64,000 nt of DNA from Lineus longissimus. Lineage: Eukaryota > Nemertea > Pilidiophora > Heteronemertea > Lineidae. Under the pieces are notes generated by a model. It saw only the letters and a list, made by a program, of their open reading frames with translations, was not told the origin of the DNA and did no database searches. The stretch is taken from assembly GCF_910592395.1 (NCBI RefSeq), contig NC_088310.1, positions 751,501 through 815,500 of the forward strand, in the 5' to 3' direction. Position numbers and translations under genes: made by a program. Within the stretch, counting starts at the first letter, position 1. Each line of letters opens with the position of its first letter. Positions 57,869-64,000 of this stretch are shown here, piece after piece.

Positions 57869-58672
57869 CAATTGCAACTTGACATACAAGCAATGCCAAC
57901 ATCGTCCAAATGGTTGTAAGCATATGCTTGAACAATAGGTTATAGGAGACACATTGCTAAAAGGTCACTGCATATAAGAGACCTTTTTAAGATAGTACCT
58001 TTTAGGTAATGTTCAGGAGTCAAAATATTTTGACAGAATACTGTAAATACTATAAGTACAACCATAACATGCATTTGCTATAAAAATCATTGCCTCACAA
58101 TGACTTCAAGATCAAACACCAGTTTTTCCTTGCTCTGGTTTATTCCTAATCATACAACTATGACACCAAAGCAGCAATATGTACAAAAGAAGCACAATGG
58201 CATAAAATTCTATGATTTACAAAACAATACGTTTACCAAACACTTTATGTTACAAGGAAACCATTCAACAAATGGTCAGGAATCTCAAAGGAAAGGGGCT
58301 GCACATGAAACAGACACAAATCCTGACGACTCCAAGAGTAAGATTATACATGACGTGTATCACATTGCGTCAACTTCCATTCTGACAAGCAGATCATGTT
58401 GGTGTTGGGTCAAAATCTGCAGCATGTACACTCGACTAAGCATTCACCTAACAAACCATTATCAACCGTTTCCTTTTCGAATCCTGATCATATTTCTACC
58501 CATAGTTAGCAGTAACAATACTATGAACGAAGCATTCTATCACAGTAAATGAGAATAATTAAAATGACATAAACCAACTGCTTCGGTCGATGAACATAAC
58601 CTTTCATAATCTCAGTGATGAAATGAAGTTTATCTCAATCACCAGCATCATTACTCCCAACTGTATGGAAGG

Positions 58673-59038
58673 TGGCCAGCCGACACCATGTGAATCCTCA
58701 CACCCGGCCAGCTGACACCATGTGATATGAATCCTCACACCCGGCCAGCCGACACCATGTGATATGAATCCTCACACCCGGCCAGCTGACACCATGTGAT
58801 ATGAATCCTCACACCCTGCCAGCCGACACCATGTGATATGAATCCTCACACCCTGCCAGCCGACACCATGTGATATGAATCCTCACACCCTGCCAGCTGA
58901 CACCATGTGATATGAATCCTCACACCCTGCCAGCCGACACCATGTGATATGAATCCTCACACCCTGCCAGCTGACACCATGTGATATGAATCCTCACACC
59001 CGGCCAGCCGACACCATGTGATATGAATCCTCACACCC
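58673..59038 (+). repeat. 37-bp minisatellite, about 10 copies
   Basis: The unit is ggccagccgacaccatgtga followed by tatgaatcctcacaccc. Variants are ccgg/cctg and agccg/agctg, and the first copy lacks five bases (gatat). Position suggests it may fall in the 3' UTR or 3' flank of the minus-strand gene. Confidence 0.94.
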
Positions 59039-60156
59039 TCGTACTGGCTGGCAATGCTGTGCCACGTTCCTGTGTTGTAAACACCACAGGTCTACAAGAC
59101 AACAAGTTGTTACGATTGTTCCTCTTGTATCCCACACCTGCCTTCTATACAGGAACTCTCAACTAAAGATAAGTGCCAGAGAAGGACTTGCATCATGCTG
59201 AATACTATGACACGAATATGTTTTCAAAATAATTTTGCAATAAGTTAAGAGTATTTTATGACACCATGTACACAAGGCAAATCTCTGTAACTGGGCTGGG
59301 TTGCTCAAAGGGCATTATCAATAAGACTGGCATCAAGTCTTATATATAAACACCACTATTGTCAAGGATACTGAAGAAGACAACGCTTAGTTGAGCTAAA
59401 TGTTTGTCTCTAACAAAGATTGAGCAACTTGGCCCTGGCCCACATATACACAAACTTGATCATCAAGTTCTGGTCAAATCACATAAGTTATACAGAATTC
59501 TATGGGTTATTTCACTGCCAGTGTAAGCGAAATGTTGATTACACCAAGGTATCAAATCTCAATTCAAAACGTCTGTTTCAATTGCCACCATATTACAACA
59601 AATTTTGCAAATGAGTGGAGTCCAATCCAGCCAGTCGGGGTTGGGAGGGGAGGAGTATGTGTTCACAACAAAATCTCCACATATAAGAGCAACTTTTTTA
59701 TAAAAGAAATGAATTGAGAAACTAAGCCCCATCGTGTTCTTTGGACATGACTGTCACCACTGGAAAGTAACTTACGATTAGCGACTAGATAACAATTGTC
59801 TTCAAACTGAAGGTGAAATGTTGGCTAACAAGATCCAGGAGACGTTCAAAATAAAGAATGATGAGATGAAACAGACAACTGGTATATGCTGTTTTGAGGT
59901 TGTCAATGATAGTTATACTAGAGACAATATCTCAATGCCTTCCTACACCAAGCATACCTAATCTGATGGCACAACTTTTGATTTGATTTCTACCTCAGGC
60001 AATGCCCTCAAATGAAGAATCCAGTCAAGAGTGAAGAGTTATCACTAGATTTCCCCTAAAGCATGATTAGAGACTAAGGGCACTTCACAGACTGTTCAAC
60101 AAGCACTAGTTTGCTCTCCAAGTGTACAACAGCAACGGACAGTCCTTGTGGGCAAC

Positions 60157-60189
60157 TGAGAGAACTCACATTTGTGCCAAGTTCTCTCA
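60157..60189 (-). other. Perfect 10-bp hairpin, probable 3' UTR
   Basis: tgagagaact (60157-60166) and agttctctca (60180-60189) are perfect reverse complements around a 13-nt loop. It lies about 130 nt beyond the stop codon of the minus-strand gene, so it would be in that gene's 3' UTR. Confidence 0.5.
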
Positions 60190-60318
60190 GGACGGTTGAC
60201 AAGAAGCCAGCTGTTGCCAACTGTCACGCAGAGTAGCCCCCTGACTGAGAGCACACTCCATGACATTATTGCTCACAATCGCAAGCTTGAGAGATATAAT
60301 GCGTATAGAAGTCGCTGA

Positions 60319-60403
60319 TCACTCCGTCATCTCAGTCGAAGGTTTCGAGTCCTGGGAAGATTGGCGCTGATGGGACGTCGTCGAAGGTCGGTATCGGCGT
60401 CGC
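60319..60403 (-). CDS. Serine-rich coiled-coil/SxIP protein, last exon
   Basis: 85-nt terminal exon on the minus strand. Acceptor cattgcag lies above 60403. The first G completes the Arg codon (AG|G) split at the end of the upstream exon. It then reads RRRYRPSTTSHQRQSSQDSK, PSTEMTE and stop at 60319. The phase match with the exon at 62763 and the continuing basic/Ser-rich composition support the join. The C-terminus is short, basic then acidic, with no domain that I recognise. Confidence 0.7.
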
Positions 60404-62762
60404 CTGCAATGAAGAGCGGCACAGGTTAGATGTGAACAAGGCAGCATCTCAAATGTCACCAAATGAAATATATTGGGTAAAGTGAATGCTTCTTTGACGA
60501 GTTGGTACCAAGTGTTGTCAGTCATCCAAAGCAACATCCTTCTTGTCTACACTGCAGTGTAATACCCCTGGGCCATGTTGAGTCCACACTAACACCTCAC
60601 ACAAACAAATACATGTATTGCACCACCAAAAGCATTCAACATGGTCAATCTATTTCTCTAACAACTGAGAGCAAGAATATTGTTACACATTTAATGGTTT
60701 AATGCATGTTACATCAAATTGTCGTCTTTGTAAGTATGAAAATCAAAAGAATACCTTTAAGGGAGAAGGGGTGAACGAGATAATACCAACTACCCGTATG
60801 CATGGCAACATAAGAAAGCAGGAACAAATCAATAATTGGTGGTTGCTCAGTGTACATGGTAATGATTGAGAAGACAGTAAAGCTTTCTCACATCTGGTTT
60901 GAAACTTAAGTATCAAATAATGGTTTGAGAGACAATTGAAAGAGGCGTGACTCTGTAGATGTGAGTAGTGAATGGATAGAAAGAGCCAGTAGCTGTGGGT
61001 TTCAACTCCGGTGGCCACAACATCCTGGTGAAGAGAATATTATCGTGTATTTCATGAGGCAGATGAAACCCAAAATATGATTTGTGCTAAATACGTCCAA
61101 GTTGGCAAGTAGGTTTTATACGAGATTATCTGAGTCAGATCAGTGTGTGCCTTATTGATTCTTAATGCAATTGCTGCGGCAAATTCTTAAAAGATGCTCA
61201 CACTCGACAGGTAGATATTATGTAGGTTCCAATCACCTTGAAAAACTCCTTGATGTTTATTCTTACAATTACACAACACCTTCCTTTTTTGATATTTTAA
61301 TAACATTTTCTTTAAAATCAAACTCAAAGAAGGTCTAATTTGCCAATGTGGGCAGACATCTGGATGAAGTCATCGCAAATCCAAAGCTAATGACCTTCAC
61401 ATGACTCAAGAAATACACACCACACAATCAGCTACTGCACCCTGTGGCCAGAGGAAGAACTAACACCTACATGGGAGCCATGTTGATAAACATGCACTGC
61501 CATGACTACCAGAACATTCTGTGAAGAATACCAGAGCTAGAATCAAAAATGCCTTCAGCAGTCTAAAGCTTGTCAAATGAAGAGACTACATCAAAACACA
61601 AAACAAACAGACAATACCGATGCACAATTCAGATCATGCTAAATAAACCTAATAATGTCGGTGACTTAAATAGCATATTTGGTTTTATTTTACCTCGCTG
61701 ACCATCCTTGGTTGTCTAACCAGAACGAAAATGCAGACTCAGACCCGAGGCATCTGGGTTTTGGACGCAATCTGAGGTAAACCCCAGCGTTATCTTGATT
61801 AGTAGACAACCAAGGACATTCAGCAAGGTATTCATTTCTATTCTAAAAGGGCTACAGAAAACATTTGCCATCAACTTAAAACCTAGCGGTCCTTGGTTGC
61901 AACACCAAGTTTGAAAATCAATGGTCGTCAAACTTCCATCTGTGCACTACAAGATATATGTAGATCTGGAGTCAACTCAATCGCATTTCCAGAAAACAGT
62001 CAGATGGAAGCAAACTTAAGAGTAAAACTGGGTTGGCTGACTGTGCATGCAGCTTGAAGCAGTCCGAAGTACGCTGAGAGATGAAAGTGTATATACCTGG
62101 TACCCTCCAAAGAAAAACTAGAAATATGAAATGAACTGTCATCAGTAAGAAACCTAGACGTAGAGAAGCTAGTTATGATGAACTGACTGGGCTATATTGA
62201 GGAGTTGACAATATCAGCTGATGATATAACAAATGTAGTCAGATGCACTACACTAGATCAATGAATGATGTACAGGGGGAAGTACTGTGGGGTATGTGGT
62301 GGACATTAAGGATTGTTGTACCTGAGTATACTGCTTGCCATGCTTTTCTACTCTGAATGTGCCGTGCAACAAGTATTGGTATCCTCTACTGAACACTCCC
62401 ATGTTCCCCCACTACCACACTACATATAACTTACTAATCTGAACAACAATGGACACACTTGGTCCCAGTAGATACTAAGTCACAGTAGGTGAGGTTCAGA
62501 TCTATTGACTTAGCTTGGAACCCACTCTGAATCCACGTACTGTGCCCCAGATTGGGTTCAGAGGATTTGAACCAGATCTATTGGGACGTAGTATACGCAC
62601 TATTGTCAAGATTTTGAACATTATACGGTGCGACTACAGGGGAGAACAAATATGATTCGACCTTTTGTATCAACAAATTCACCCAATTTTCATGTTTTTA
62701 ACTTTATAACAAATATTGAAGAGCCATGATCATGCCGAGAAGCCAAGATCTCTCATACTCAC
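60404..62762 (-). other. Intron of the SxIP-protein gene
   Basis: 2.36-kb intron with donor gtgagt (62757-62762, minus) and acceptor cattgcag. It contains a MITE-like inverted repeat at 61691-61830. No other gene was recognised. Confidence 0.7.
61691..61830. mobile_element. Small MITE-like element with TA flanks
   Basis: The arms 61691-61718 (tacctcgctgaccatccttg and onward) and 61803-61830 are inverted repeats matching at 24 of 28 positions, separated by about 84 bp. Each end abuts a TA dinucleotide, the target duplication of Tc1/mariner-type elements, so the element proper would be about 136 bp. No coding capacity. Confidence 0.55.
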
Positions 62763-64000
62763 CTTGCAGAAATCACAGCATGTCGTGGGGCCATCCCCGG
62801 TGGTGGTCGAGGAATATGAGACGCATCCGTATTTTTGCCACCAGAGTTTGTATCAGCACCACTACGTTTTGAACTATCATCATATGACTGCGACAACGGC
62901 CGCGGTGATGGCGCGTTATCTAAACTGTTATGGCGAGAAAGGCTATCAAGTTCATGACTATTACTCAGATCCAGACTCCGTACCCGAGCGCTACGATTAC
63001 GATTCTTTGACCCGTTCTGCACATTCTTATTCTCATCATTGCGGTTGTTATCACTGTTCTGAGAATCTTGTGCCACCTCCATCGAGTTGGCATTCAACTC
63101 AGTAATGATGAGATTACGATTATCTAAATCCTCCTTTAAAGAACAAGTCAACTTTTCTAAACTTTTTTGCTTCTTTTTCTCCTCCTTATAAGAAGACTCC
63201 TTAGAATACACACTCTGTTTTAATGCCTTCGTGTCGAGTTTACGTTTCTCATATTTCATGAGTAATCGTTGTAACTTGGAGTCCGTGCTCTCGATCTTAC
63301 TCGACCTCGGGCTGCCTTCTGACGGTTCAGAGGTCCCCGCTAGAGATCCTGGAGTCCTGCGGATAGGAATCCGTGATTGTGCCGTTCGATTAAATGCCTC
63401 ATTTTCTACAGGTTTCTCCTCAGCTCTAGACGAGTGTTTGACTGGTATCCTCGACTTTGTCTTCTTGCCGAGAGACGTGTCAAGACATGAAGAGTTCGGT
63501 GACCCCTCCTTCACTGATTCTTCTCGGCTTTGTTTTGGTAGAGGACTCGCCTCCGGATCTGAGAATAGTTCTAATGTTTTCGAATGCGGACTAGGTTTAT
63601 TAGGAGGTTCATGTTCCCCATCTAACATAACACCTCCAAGCGGCGTCCCTGGTACAACTTTAACATCCGGTGAACCAATGTCTTCTAAATGTTCGCAATC
63701 CTTCTCTGAATGTTCTGTTTCGTGTTTCATTGATATTTGCACACTACTTTGTTCTCGTTTCGATGGAGAGAGGACGCTATCGACAGAGGCATGTTCTCTC
63801 TTGGTTGGAGAGAGAACACTATCGACAGAGACATGCCTCACAGTGCTGTCCACATGACCATTGGCAGTGTCTTCAACAGGACCATGATAAAACTGATTCT
63901 GACCAAGATTCTCGCCTCGTTTATCATCGGCGTCAGAACCACTGATGATATTCGAATTCGAGTTCTTATTAACTGGGGAATAATCCCTGGACCGCCTTGG
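62763..64000 (-). CDS. Serine-rich protein with coiled coil and SxIP motifs, large exon (5' end beyond window)
   Basis: The frame is open from the right edge (64000) down to donor AAG|gtgagt at 62763, about 412 codons; the start codon lies outside the window. Visible features in order: a tandem pair VSVDSVLSPTKREHA / ASVDSVLSPSKREQS with SP-K phosphorylation-type sites (~residues 54-85); acidic/Ser linker; two SxIP motifs in basic context, KKTKSRIPVKHSS and AQSRIPIRRTP; a charged helical segment SKLQRLLMKYEKRKLDTKAL running to KKQKSLEKLTCSLKEDL, with heptad character; an Asn/Ser-rich tail; and a third SxIP-like SHIPRPPPG. SxIP peptides in basic Ser/Pro-rich surroundings bind EB1 at growing microtubule ends, so a microtubule or centrosome role is plausible. 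I do not recognise the family. The frame's length, splice phase and composition make it a real gene. Confidence 0.8.

Larger units (their letters stand above)
57873..60318. other. Region between the Gypsy element and the SxIP-protein stop codon
   Basis: Likely holds the 3' UTR of the minus-strand gene to the right. It contains the 37-bp minisatellite at 58673-59038 and a small hairpin at 60157-60189. A 150-codon plus-strand frame at 58100-58552 has no recognisable features and is treated as chance. Confidence 0.5.

Noticed and set aside
58100-58552. 150-codon plus-strand frame
   Set aside because: Low-complexity-free but featureless; it lies in the probable 3' region of a minus-strand gene, with no promoter or homologous motif seen.
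62716-63857. Plus-strand frames of 129 and 208 codons
   Set aside because: Antisense shadows of the minus-strand SxIP exon, which has splice phase and motif support.

Overview
The window is nuclear DNA from an animal. Genes are split by GT-AG introns, three conserved metazoan genes can be read across their splice sites, and long introns are full of minisatellites and transposable elements. There is no prokaryotic organisation: no operons, no ribosome binding sites, no CRISPR array. The repeat and retroelement style (Tx1-group LINE, Ty3/Gypsy element, many young tandem arrays) fits a marine invertebrate, for example a lophotrochozoan or a non-vertebrate deuterostome. I cannot place it more precisely from sequence alone.

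Layout. (1) 1.8-21.8 kb, plus strand: four exons of a SPRED gene (Sprouty-related, EVH1 domain; inhibitor of Ras/MAPK signalling). Its 5' end lies left of the first exon seen, and its introns hold four tandem-repeat arrays with units of 14, 70, 36 and 48 bp. (2) 21.8-34.5 kb: no recognised gene, a few short tandem duplications, two copies of a small palindromic repeat, and one unassigned exon-like reading frame at 34.5 kb. (3) 35.1-37.0 kb: a head-to-head pair, MED29 (Mediator subunit 29, minus strand, four exons, complete) and a short DMAC1/TMEM261-like gene (plus strand, two exons). They share a 408-bp promoter with a palindromic E-box and a YY1-like start-codon motif. (4) 37.6-41.1 kb: a ~60-bp minisatellite followed by ~3 kb of old ~65-70-bp repeats whose orientation flips and flips back. 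(5) 42.3-57.9 kb: a complete Ty3/Gypsy LTR retrotransposon on the minus strand, with LTRs that look identical by eye, 4-bp target duplication CAAT, gag, a long pol, a probable tRNA primer site and a canonical -1 frameshift heptamer at the gag stop. An intact 6.3-kb two-ORF LINE sits inside the (TC)n tract of its left LTR. (6) 58.7-64.0 kb: a 37-bp minisatellite and the last two exons of a minus-strand gene for a serine-rich protein with a predicted coiled coil and three SxIP (EB1-binding) motifs, running off the right edge.

The most notable structure is the nested pair at 42-58 kb. The LTR carries a ~79-bp pure TC microsatellite, and the LINE is inserted exactly in that tract, with no poly(A) and TC repeats on both sides. 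This matches the target preference described for microsatellite-specific Tx1-clade elements (Kibi/Koshi type). A Gypsy family with TC-bearing LTRs may therefore act as a dispersed landing pad for a target-specific LINE. All retroelement frames are open and the LTR copies look identical, so both insertions appear recent.
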